NCBI RefSeq assembly: GCF_011397635.1 | Contig: NC_064760.1 | Span: 25,493,356-25,557,355 of the forward strand | Reading direction: 5' to 3' | Length of the DNA: 64,000 nt | Origin: Epinephelus fuscoguttatus | Taxonomy: Eukaryota; Chordata; Actinopteri; Perciformes; Serranidae | Shown here: positions 24,401 to 32,967 of the stretch, piece by piece | Position numbering within the stretch: the stretch's first letter is position 1 | Layout: every line of letters starts with the position of its first letter | Notes under the pieces: generated by a model | Told to the model about the DNA's origin: nothing | Databases searched by the model: none | Seen by the model: the letters and a program-made list of their open reading frames with translations, nothing else | Translations under genes and position numbers: made by a program

Positions 24401-27400
24401 GATTCCCAAGCCGGTGGCTAAAAGGCTGCGCAAAGGAGAGCCAGCTGTGAACACTTGTGAGGTCAGGGTTGTACATAGTGCCTTATACTCTTTTCACCAG
24501 GATTCATAAAGGTGCAGTCAGCTATTCTAATCCAGTACACCTTTTCTCAAATTTAGCAAGTACCTGCTCACAGTCTACAGCTGTTCTGTGTGTGCACTGA
24601 AAAAAAAATCTCATGTTCATACAGAGCCCTGTTTGGTTGCTCCTCTGTAAATGGGAAACAGACTGAGCCACACGACACTATTCCAGCTAATCCGCAACAG
24701 GGGGCCTTCGTGCTATTGTACAGGACATGGATGTACACAGAGAAAAGCAGTGGGAGCGAGATGGATGGTAAATCTGGCACATGCCAATGTGCTGAACTCC
24801 AGAGCAAATATCAACAATCTCCCTCCCGAATAGCCGACTCCACCTTTTAACAACAGAAGCAAGCATTTCAGTCATCCAACATTTGCTGCTCTTTGAAACA
24901 TGAGTCCATCATTGTGGGACATAAAATCATTCCCTTTCTTCTTGTGAGTTAGATGAGAGGACTGATATCACTTTTGTGGTTGTATGGTAAACATGAGACT
25001 ACAGCAGCTGGTCAGGTTAGCTTGACATAGAGACTGGGAACATAGGGGAGCAGCTCTGTACAAAGGGAAGAGATGTAGAAGTGCTGTCAAGTGGGTTCTG
25101 CTACCTTTGGACAGAACCAGACCAAGTGGTAACTAATGTGAAATGCCAATAACTGCAGTTCCTCTAATGGCCACTTGAGGCTGGCTTTAAAACTGAGCCA
25201 ATCCCCATTAGTCTCGCTCACCAGACCTTTCTCAAGAAAAGAAAGTTCTGTCTGGGCCAACTCTCACTTTGAGATTGGAGAAAAAAACGCTCCGGCTGCT
25301 TGTACTTCTTTCAACCAATCACAATTGTTCTGGGCGGTGCCACAGCAACGGTGCGCTTGCAAAAATATTCCTGGGGGGAAACAGGTTTTGGTGTAACACG
25401 CCCACAAAAATATCACCTACAGGATGCGAACCATGGCAGAAAAATGGCTACATCCCCGCAAGATCAAACACCGCAAAAGTTAGTAAAGGACGTGTTGAAA
25501 ACGGTTGAAAACTGCTACACAACCGGAGGTGGTAGGGCGGGACTTCAGCAGGTGGCTCTTTCTGCCCAATGAGAGGCTGATCTCTGCAGCGAACTTCCGC
25601 CCTGGTACAGAAAACTGTTTTGATCTCTCTCTGTACAGAGGATACATTTTTATATAATTCACCCGTTCAAATCTTTTTAAGGCTTAAATTTATGCAGAAT
25701 TAAGGGCATGGTTGTCTGCAAGGTGTTGCTACAGTCTATGAGTCAGATCCACCTCTCGCTACTCAAGATCTCTACCCTCTTGTCCAAATATGGTCACTAC
25801 TGGCTCCAAAATCCAAAATGGCACAGAATGCCAAACTCAAGGCTTCAAAACAGGAGTCCATAAACCAGTGGGTGACATTACGGTGGCTACATCGACTATT
25901 TTCATACAGTCAATGAGCCAGGCTAACTGTTTTCATGGGTAAGATCTTCCCCCAGTTTTCAGTCTTTTGGTTAAACTAAGTTGATCACCTGCTGGCTGTA
26001 GCTTCAGTTTTATCATTCAGACATGAGAGACATACACAGACACATCAGCCTTCTCAAACAACTCCCTTTAACTCACATTCATGCACCAAATCACCTAAAT
26101 GTTTGGCACAATTTTCTGGTTAAAGGTTGAATATTGTCTATCACAAGGTACAAACGAAGGTTTTTACTTGCCTAAAGCAGATGGTGGCTGACTGAGTACC
26201 TAAACACACAAACACCCACGCTGTATAAATCCTCTGAATTCTAACCATTGGAGACTTTTCGCCATAGTAAAATTCAGGTTGATGGAGTGCTGCTTCCTGA
26301 TGGTGCATAACAGCCTGGGCCCATGAATGCCTGCCTCCCCCACCTCTGTGTGTGTGTATGCAGAATATCAACCTGCCTGCTCATCAACTCTCTTATCTCT
26401 TCTCTCTCAGGTGTTCCCAGATGTGACCATTCTCTTCAGCGATGTCGTGGGATTTACTCGCATTTGCAGCCACATCACTCCAATGCAGGTGGTCTCCATG
26501 CTCAACACTATGTACACGCTGTTTGACACGCTCAGCGAGAAGCACCGCGTCTTCAAGGTTTGTGTTAGTTTTCCCCACTGTTATCTGTTAAGTGCCGCCG
26601 CATGAGAGCTGCTCTTCCTGTTTTTTCCAGGTGGAGACGATTGGAGACGCCTACATGGTGGTAGCCGGGGCTCCGGAGAAGACAAAGTATCACGCTCACA
26701 ACATCTGCGACATGGCCCTGGACATGGTGCGCTCCATTGATCACCTTAAGGACCCCTCGAATGGCAACAACATACAGATTCGTGTTGGTGGGTAGAACGC
26801 GTGTCGGCCTATTTGTGTGTTTATGTCGGTGAGCTAATGTGTTGTTGTGGTTGCAGGGATCCACTCTGGGATGGTGGTGGCAGGTGTGGTGGGACACAAG
26901 ATGCCACGTTACGGTCTGCATGGTGACACGGTCCACACTGCGTCTGCCATGGAGAGCAACGGAAAGGTAGGAAAGCTAAATCCCTATGTCTACTATATTC
27001 ATGATGACTATAGTGATTATGTGATTTTGTTGTAACTGCCTTGTTGCCCTTTATTTCATTCAGGAGATGCACATTCAGCTAAGCAGCGCCACCTACGAGC
27101 ACCTGAAAGGAAGTCATTTTATTTTCGAAAGGAGGGGCACCATTACCATCAAGGTTGGGGGTCAAAGCTGTTACCACAGCAACTATACCCACCTGATTAT
27201 ATGCATTCACTCAGCCACTGTAACAACATGTATTTAATATGATTTGCTGTCAGATATATGAGCAACACACGGTGTTTCCCCTTCATGTTATCTGCACATT
27301 ATACACGATCAACCTGAAGCTAAACATCGAAGCTTTTAAGTCTGTGTTAACGGCAGATTTGTGTATCAGCAGTCACACATTAGAAACAGTTCTGAATCTA

Positions 27401-28538
27401 AAAAATACATGAAATAATAATAACTCACAATGTTTTGGCTCTGGGGACTCAGCACACTTAGCATTCAGAGCTGGTGATCGCAGCTTGCTTGTTGATTTGC
27501 CAGTCTATTTATCACTGGGTCTGACTTTGAGGCTGTACATTCAGTGATAATGCCGGCAAAGTGACTCCCAAAGGTTTCTAAGGCAGCTGATTACAGGCGG
27601 CAATCTCAAGGAAGCGAGAGCGACTCATTTTTCATCAGGGAATTCTGATTATTGAAAATCTGCCACCTGCCATTTTCCTCCCCTCCGTAACAGAAATTGT
27701 GCCTGTGAGCATGTCTTTGAATATTTGTGCATAAGTCAGGCACCTCTGTGTCCTTGAACCTCTGTGTCACTTTTTTTCATCTCTTTGTCCGTTTTTAGGG
27801 GAATGTTGAAATTGAGACCTACTGGCTGAAAGGAAAGAGGGACAAAGATGGGAACGCTCAGGCGGCGTGTCCTCAATTTGAGACTCAGACCATCAGCAAG
27901 GCCATCAGCAAGGCCAATATCTCAGGCCCTGAGGCCCCAGGAGATGAGGAGGGCCTGGTAAAAATTCAACCAAGACATACTTGAATGGCTTACGCGCTCA
28001 TTTGCTTCATTGCCACCATCATCATCATTATCATGATCTCTGATTCCCTGAGTCTCCGTCTGCCTTTGCCCCCAGGTGTTCCCGCTGGTGGCGGGAGAGG
28101 ACGAGGATGATGTCAAGTCTATTCGCTCTCATCGTATCAAGATGGAGATTTCAGGTCATTCTCTGGAGGAGTCGATGGAGGAGTGCCGGATGGAGGAGAT
28201 GTCTGTTAATAAGGTGGGAGGTATTACCTGGTGGCAGGATATCTAGATTGTTAGACTTTTAATGACTCCGATTTAGATATACTATGCGGGATTGTCTGTT
28301 GCCATCTCCTCCTATTAGCTGTTAGTGCTGTTGTACACGTGCTGTTTTGTTAACCATGCACAAAACTGAACTGTTCCTTCCCCAGTCCCACTTAAAGGAT
28401 GCTTTGCAGGACGGCCTTCAGGACCCTCACCTGGAACTGGACTCACCTGTGTCTGACGGCAGAGACTCCATCATGGACTCCCGTGCCAGCTCCTGCGACT
28501 CCCGCTGCTCCAAGAGTGCCACGTGCTCCGTGTCATGA
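15410..28538 (+). CDS. soluble guanylate cyclase, Gyc-88E-like (atypical beta type)
   Basis: Eighteen coding exons join in phase: 15410-15529, 15718-15858, 18167-18306, 18450-18584, 20226-20349, 20442-20561, 20697-20781, 21176-21262, 23282-23399, 23997-24126, 24315-24461, 26411-26557, 26631-26787, 26857-26966, 27064-27153, 27799-27957, 28076-28213, 28386-28538 (766 aa). Order: H-NOX haem domain (1-180) with haem ligand His104 in LDNLHEYL and Tyr133/Ser135/Arg137 in LHYRSKR; PAS-like HNOB domain; coiled coil ([20 protein letters not shown]); cyclase domain from about 445; acidic tail. Blocks such as [25 protein letters not shown] and VVSMLNTMY resemble Drosophila Gyc-88E, an oxygen-sensing cyclase, far more than vertebrate beta-1. 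Metal-binding Asp460 and Asp504 are 44 apart, as usual. Substrate positions are altered: Gly570, His577 and Ala581 replace Cys, Asn and Arg. The C-terminus CSVS fits a CAAX box. Annotation could also read GUCY1B2-like; I left the symbol empty. Confidence 0.92.
16530..16830 (+). repeat. dispersed repeat, copy 1 (second copy at 22440-22670, inverted)
   Basis: This stretch shares segments with the reverse complement of about 22440-22670: a TTGTGGCG motif, ATGATACAC beside CACTG, GGATGGCACC versus AATGGCACCC, and GGTGGATGGGTTCAACAAA versus GGTGGATGGGTCCAACAAA. Both copies are in cyclase introns. The class is unknown to me and no protein is encoded. Confidence 0.6.
16941..17400. repeat. teleost dispersed repeat in cyclase intron 2
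   Basis: It begins with an AATAGAATA-type run and CTTTATTGTCATTGTACATG, a phrase I recognise from a common teleost interspersed repeat. It continues through GGTGGGATGGGTCCTTGA and GGCAGCGGGAACTG. The small frames within it are not conserved genes. The repeat class is not resolved. Confidence 0.5.
18585..18602. repeat. (CA)n at the donor of cyclase exon 4
   Basis: The donor of exon 4 is GAG then GTACACACACACACAC, so the splice site opens directly into a short CA tract. Confidence 0.9.
18622..19985. mobile_element. split DNA-element host copy with nested insertions
   Basis: The outer parts (18622-18760 and about 19780-19985) carry phrases such as GATGGAAAGTAACATTTACT, GAGTATTTCCATTTAATACT and ACTTTTACTCAAATACATTT. 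These belong to a very common teleost element also seen at 37975-39210. The material between is unrelated and includes a second element ending CAGTTTGAGAACTACTG (about 18788-19132) and a LINE remnant (19195-19482). I infer an old element interrupted by later insertions. Confidence 0.6.
19195..19482 (+). mobile_element. non-LTR retrotransposon (LINE) reverse-transcriptase remnant
   Basis: Translation on the plus strand gives a broken protein resembling the very end of L2/CR1/Rex-type reverse transcriptase: [25 protein letters not shown], then GNRIFAIRA and SFKNALLK. Stops and frame changes interrupt it, so it is dead. It lies in cyclase intron 4. Confidence 0.6.
21405..23155. mobile_element. 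about 1.75-kb inverted-repeat element in cyclase intron 8
   Basis: The left arm (about 21405-21600) contains TTATTTGCTTTGACAGTTGC, GAAGCTTAGCATAAGGATAG and GAGCTAGCCGGGCC. The right arm (about 22945-23155) contains the complements: GCCAGGCTAGCTC, TTATGCTAAGC and AACTGTCGGCAAAGAAAGCA, and ends near CCGTTCCT-TTAA. The inside holds other repeats, including the inverted second copy at 22440-22670. Matching arms recur at 39690-39850 and 40751-40790. Confidence 0.65.
22440..22670 (-). repeat. dispersed repeat, copy 2 (inverted relative to 16530-16830)
   Basis: This is the second member of the pair described at 16530-16830, in the opposite orientation and inside the larger inverted-repeat element. 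The shared motif GGTGGATGGGTCCAACAAA is read on the minus strand. Confidence 0.55.
23970..23996 (+). repeat. (GT)n abutting the acceptor of cyclase exon 10
   Basis: An uninterrupted GT tract runs directly into the AG of the acceptor, and exon 10 starts at 23997. The pyrimidine-rich stretch TTTTTTCTCTCTAAC lies just upstream of the tract, so the repeat separates it from the AG. Confidence 0.95.
25175..25935. repeat. two adjacent teleost dispersed repeats in cyclase intron 11
   Basis: The first part (about 25200-25640) has phrases such as CTCACCAGACCTTTCT, CCAATCACAATTGTTCTG and CCAATGAGAGGCTGATCTC. The second (about 25690-25935) has GTTGCTACAGTCTATGAG, CCATAAACCAGTGGGTGACA and TTTCATACAGTCAATGA. 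Both read as interspersed repeats I know from other fish genomes. Short frames inside are not conserved genes. Confidence 0.5.
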
Positions 28539-29590
28539 ACCAGACAGGCGCTAGCTGATGCTATAGGCAGGGAACTTATTTGTGTGACTATTTCTAAGGC
28601 GCTTTTTGTACAGCTCAGTAAAAGTTACGCCAGACAGGGATGTCATTTTTGCTGTTATTTTGGCACTCTTGTGGTGATGCCTTGACAGTCTCTAATGGTG
28701 TATTGTTTGTACATGGCCTAGACTGTAATGCTTGATATTTCTAGTGGCCTTGTGTGGTGTTATGTTGCTCAGCAAAAAACATCAGGTCTTATTTAGTTCA
28801 TTCATTCATCTTCTAACCGCTTCATCCTCTTGAGGGTCGTGGGGGGGCTGGAGCCTATCCCAGCTGACATCGGGCGAGAGGCAGGGTACACCCTGGACAG
28901 GTCGCCAGACTATCGCAGGGCTGACACATAGAGACAGACAACCATTCACGGTCACATTCACACCTACGGACAATTTAGAGTTATCAATTAACCTAGTCCC
29001 CAATCTGCATGTCTTTGGACTGTGGGAGGAAGCCGGAGTGCCCGGAGAGAACCCACGCTGACACGGGGAGAACATGCAAACTCCGCACAGAAGGGCTCCC
29101 ACGCCCGGGATCGAACCGGCAACCCTCTTGCTGTGAGGCGAGAGCGCTAACCACCACACCACCGTGCCGCCCTTATTTAGTTCAGAGAACACAAAAATAA
29201 ATCGCAGCTATCAGTGTGAAAATCACACTCAGATCAATTGGCAGAGTAGTCTCCTCTTTAATTAATACCTCACATCTGGTGATTCAAGGCTAAAACTTTG
29301 TACCCACTGTATAACATGATTTAATACCAAAAAGTGGTCACTGCCACGCGGTTCAGCTGCACACCAGCTCAGTAATTTCCTGTTTGTCTGCTGCACCTTG
29401 TAGATTTGACATCTTATTTTATCCTTTGGATAAATCCCTCTGTATCTCTCCTCTGTCCCTCTCCCTCCTCCCTCCTTCATCCTGCACGTCTGGATTCATT
29501 GTTCTATATCAGTCTTGTCAAACACACAGCCACGGCACAATGTAAACGCTTGTCAGCTCAGTGAAAATAAAGCAAGATGACTGCTGAGCC
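28539..29590 (+). other. guanylate cyclase 3' UTR
   Basis: This sequence follows the cyclase stop. A canonical AATAAA at 29566-29571 is the best poly(A) signal on this strand, giving a UTR of about 1.0 kb that includes the SINE at 28801-29172. No conserved frame is present. An earlier minor signal cannot be excluded. Confidence 0.5.
28801..29172 (-). mobile_element. tRNA-derived SINE, full length, with intact target duplication
   Basis: Read on the minus strand it starts GGGCGGCACGGTGGTGTGGT. It has an A-box-like GTGGTTAGCGC and a B box GGTTCGATCCC, then the body (TTTGCATGTTCTCCCC, CAGTCCAAAGACATGCAG, CAGCTGGGATAGGCTCCAG), and ends in an ATGAATGAATGAA tail. The direct repeat TTATTTAGTTCA flanks it at 28789-28800 and 29173-29184. 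The perfect 12-base duplication indicates a fairly recent insertion in the cyclase 3' UTR. The 128-codon minus-strand frame over it is an artefact. Confidence 0.92.
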
Positions 29591-29680
29591 GTGTGTGGAT
29601 CCGTTGTTATTGTTTGTCTCATCACTCAAAGGCATTGGCATTCAGACTCGCATTTACATTTATTTTAGCTTTTTTACTGA
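29391..29680. repeat. segment duplicated at 32140-32400 (copy A)
   Basis: This segment aligns colinearly with 32140-32400: CACCTTGTAGATTTGACATC versus TGCCTTGAAGATTTGATATC, ACAATGTAAACGCTTGTCA versus ACAATGTAAGTGCTTGTCA, GACTGCTGAG versus GACAGCTGAG, and GTTATTGTTTGTCTCATCAC versus GTTATTGTTCCTCTTGTCAC. It does not resemble the other repeats in the window. Confidence 0.7.
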
Positions 29681-30055
29681 AGACGTTTCTTCGTGGACAT
29701 GTTTTTATTGTGTCTGTGTGTGCTCATGTGACGTGCATGCATGTGTACCTGCAGGAAACTAAGCACACAATCTTTTTATGCCCTTGTATTTTAGCGTCAA
29801 AATGCATCACAGCTGTGTTTTTGGTGGTTATGTTGTTTGAACAACCCTGCTACCGTCATCAATCAAACACAGGGACAAATCACATAGCAAGACATGGCAA
29901 ATCAATAAAGCAACAGCTCAAATTTAATGCTTTGGTTTAAGAAAGGTGTAATTACTCTCTGCGTTACACTGCTGTGACTTCCAAACATGGCACCATAACA
30001 AGAACACGAATACATTGATAGTCACATATCAGTCATCCTGGCCTAGTGTCCCCAT

Positions 30056-30436
30056 TCAGACAATGTTCCCCACTGACTGGTTATCAGAGGAGCTGCACTT
30101 ATAGGTGGCGTCCTCACGGTCTAGGCTGCATCTGTTGGCTGTGCGTGAGTCTTTAGGCAAAGAACCGATGGAGCAATGGAAACAGAAGGCGTAGAAGAAG
30201 GCAAGCAGGAGCAGGAAGCAGACAACGCAAAAAATGACCACAATCAGGATGGTGTGCACCTGCATGTGCACCTCCTCCCATGGGAGCGCTGTGGTGGTGG
30301 TCAGGAGGCTGGAGGTCATCAGGGTTGCATTAGGCTTCATGGAGGGCAGGTGGGCGACTTCCGGCATGATGGGAAGCCTGGGTGGCTTGAGGATATTTTG
30401 TTTCAGCTTCAAGGAGACAGTTGGATTTGCATGCAC
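30056..30436 (-). CDS. unrecognised small single-pass membrane protein
   Basis: I do not recognise this protein. The open frame encodes up to 126 residues. Its features are consistent with a real gene: one strongly hydrophobic segment (about 61-86, core ILIVVIFCVVCFLLLLAFFY), a Thr/Ser-rich N-terminal part with an NAT glycosylation sequon, and a polar Cys/Ser-rich tail ending SVGNIV. The true start is unsure: MHAN opens the frame, MPEV at residue 24 is an alternative, and the 5' part may come from an upstream exon. A good donor (TTCCAG then GTAGGAAC, at 30718 on the minus strand) supports that exon, which could add residues beginning METLPVIPGPP. A minus-strand AATAAA at 29659-29664 could end the transcript. 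Confidence 0.55.
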   Translation of the reverse strand: MHANPTVSLKLKQNILKPPRLPIMPEVAHLPSMKPNATLMTSSLLTTTTALPWEEVHMQVHTILIVVIFCVVCFLLLLAFFYAFCFHCSIGSLPKDSRTANRCSLDREDATYKCSSSDNQSVGNIV

Positions 30437-30900
30437 AGATAAACACGGACAGTAATGAGATACAGAAGTTATTTTAATTCAAGTGGAGTTAATTATATCA
30501 AATGATGAATCAGCCTGCTGAAAACTACAGAGAGCACGGGCATAAAAATAATGACTTTGAATGATTTTCACATTCTTAAACCAAGCCAGCACAATGATAA
30601 GCCAGAAAGAACATTATTAATCAACTTCCAAATATGCTCAATTAACCTGCTGCTTTTAAGCAGGTCAATCATCTCTCTCACCGACAAGCAAACACAGACG
30701 TGGCTTTTGTTCCTACCTGGAATGTGTTGTCGTCCTGAGCAGGCTTTCTTTTGATGAGCAGAGCTTGGGAAAATGAAAGAAATGGAGGATAAGAGAGGGA
30801 GGGCTGGACTGAAGAAGTGAGGTGGCTGGTGGACCAGGAATAACAGGCAGGGTTTCCATGGCAACACTAGCTGAGGGGCCACTTGAATGGAAGTGACATC
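30437..30900 (-). other. probable 5' part of the small membrane-protein gene
   Basis: On the minus strand, a frame from an ATG near 30861 runs to a consensus donor at 30718. If joined to an acceptor inside the main exon (CCACCCAG then GCTTCCC), phase is kept. It may instead be untranslated. No other gene is seen here. Confidence 0.3.
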
Positions 30901-32139
30901 ACAACACCTTAGGATTGATAGTGTGTTCTGAAAGTGTACAAATGGGAGATATTAGGAGGTATTAACAGATGACAGTGAAATTACTTTGAAAAATGTACAG
31001 AATTAAAACCACAATATGAACATCTAAATCACCTGTTGTTTATATAGCGTATAGATAGGGAACAGAATTTACCTGCTCTATTAAATCCTGATTTCTGGAA
31101 CAAAGCAAATGAAATTAGAGTGTGTCAGATCACTTATTTGTAGAGAGCAAAAGCCTCCTCATTAGCCCTGAGATGAGTCAGGCTCTCTAATACTGCCCCC
31201 TGTTGGTAGAAGAGGCAGCAGTGAGCAACACACTGCAGACTGCAGCCTCACCTCCCCACCAGCTCAGCTCCTGTGCCGTCTGGTCTCTTTCAAACAGCCA
31301 TAATGATCCTTTAGTACAAGTTGTAATTGGTCCTGCACCCCCTGCTGTGCTCGCCCAACAGGAGCTGATGCCTAAAAAATGTTTTAGGACTTGCACCAAA
31401 TTTTAGTTGCCATGGAGATAACTCAATATTCACTAATTTTTAGCAAGTAAACCAGAGTGCTGTTTTTCCTTTATTTTTTTTTTTTTCCAAAGCCACTCAT
31501 AAATACCAGACAAAAGACAAGAAAAAAATATTCATTAGCATAATTTCATGTAGAGGAGGACACGGAACAAAGCCCGCCAGCTGATGTGATTTTAGAGTGC
31601 TTTCAGATGGTTAATTACAGCTCCAGACAATAGAAACAAAAAGATCCATTAAATCCAACTGCAGCTGAGTAGAGCCAAAATGGCTGAATGGAGGACTTAC
31701 ACACCAAGGTCAGTGTAAAGGACAAATATGTGAGGGAAGACCTCAGGGCTGTGCGGGCCTTGAAGTCTAGGGGGGAGGTTTCTGTCTGCTGTCGTCCCAG
31801 TGGAGATGAACCGTATGTGGGTAAAGACTGAAATCAATGATCTGCACAATCTCTGCTGCAGATCTCAGAACAGAAGGTGAAGAGGGATTTTACCTCAAAG
31901 TTGCTCACACAAAGTAGGCTATTTGAATCTCTGCTGGGAGAACGAGCCAGTGCTCACAGCTGGACATTAGACGTGTCATATGGCCAACTACCTCTGTGAG
32001 GAGGGATCCAGACAGTTCTAACGTTGCTGCGAGAGAGACTGCACGCTATGTAATAGTCCCGGAATTTACATATAAAACAAACATTTTCAGAAAAAGTCTC
32101 TCTGATGCAAATTAGTCAGCCTCTCTGCGTGTAATTTGC
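30901..32139. other. intergenic, no gene seen
   Basis: AT-rich intergenic DNA with a poly-T run near 31470. Overlapping short frames around 31190-31400 on both strands have no recognisable protein content. No transposon ends were identified. Confidence 0.5.
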
Positions 32140-32400
32140 TGCACTGTTTGCTCTGCTGTGCCTTGAAGATTTGATATCTTGTTCTGCCATGCAAGTGTTT
32201 AATTGTGAACTCTCGTCTCTCTCACTCTCGCTCTTTCAATTAGTCTCTCCCTCACTGTACAATGTAAGTGCTTGTCATCGTGGTGTGGAAATAAACTAAG
32301 TTGACAGCTGAGCAGGAGTGGATCGGCTCGTTATTGTTCCTCTTGTCACTCATGGAAGCGCTGACATTTACAGTCACATTCACATGTTTCCGCTGGCAGC
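32140..32400. repeat. segment duplicated at 29391-29680 (copy B)
   Basis: Second member of the diverged duplicate pair described at 29391-29680, same orientation, about 2.7 kb away. It lies just beyond the ARL3-like 3' UTR end. Confidence 0.7.
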
Positions 32401-32529
32401 TTTTTACAACTATCATTTGACCATTAATATCTTGTTTGTTTGTGCGTGTATGCGGACAGAGAATTTGATTACTGATGTCTACATAGAAGCTGAAAACAAG
32501 AAAGCAACATAGCAGAAATGACTAATTAT

Positions 32530-32967
32530 TTTATTGTCAAAAACCTCAAAACACACACTTTACACTCACACTGAACTGGTGCCTATGTAACTGACAAACC
32601 CCAACACTTCTACATGGCTACACACTCAGCTTGGTTTTCTCGTTGTTTCAGAAAGCACACAGATTCACCAGACAAGGACCCGTGGGATAAGGGGGACAAC
32701 AACATACATTACTTAGGACAGAACAATGATTAATAAGTGCCTAATTCACTTATCGTAGCTAAAAACTGTCTTTACAGTGGCTACATTTGCAAAATATTCA
32801 TAAAAATGACAAAAATTGTAAAAACAAAATTATTATTAGAATCTGTCAGGGGGCAGGATCTGTCATAGGTGAGGTGTGTCGACATTAAATGAAGTGACAT
32901 GTTTTTAATCCCTTATGTGATGCTGGTTCTCGGTTTGACTCTGGTCAGTGTTGTCTGTGTCGCTCTG
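32530..32967 (-). other. ARL3-like 3' UTR with poly(A) signal
   Basis: This lies downstream of the GTPase stop on the minus strand. A canonical AATAAA (TTTATT on the plus strand) at 32530-32535 gives a UTR of about 440 bases. No other feature is visible. Confidence 0.6.

Noticed and set aside
25175-25662. Overlapping frames of 60-90 codons in cyclase intron 11
   Set aside because: They fall within dispersed repeat sequence and lack splice or family evidence.
29060-29172. tRNA gene suggested by the GGTTCGATCCC B box
   Set aside because: No tRNA cloverleaf is preserved; the promoter boxes belong to the head of the SINE.
28801-29172. CRISPR array or other prokaryotic-type repeat arrays anywhere in the window
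   Set aside because: No regularly spaced identical repeats with unique spacers exist; this is nuclear eukaryotic DNA and the repeats are SINEs, MITEs and microsatellites.
28806-29192. 128-codon minus-strand frame
   Set aside because: It lies almost entirely within the tRNA-derived SINE, and its protein content follows the SINE consensus.
30176-30455. Two plus-strand frames overlapping the small membrane-protein gene
   Set aside because: They are antisense to the hydrophobic coding frame and have no recognisable features; the minus-strand frame has a membrane segment and sequon.
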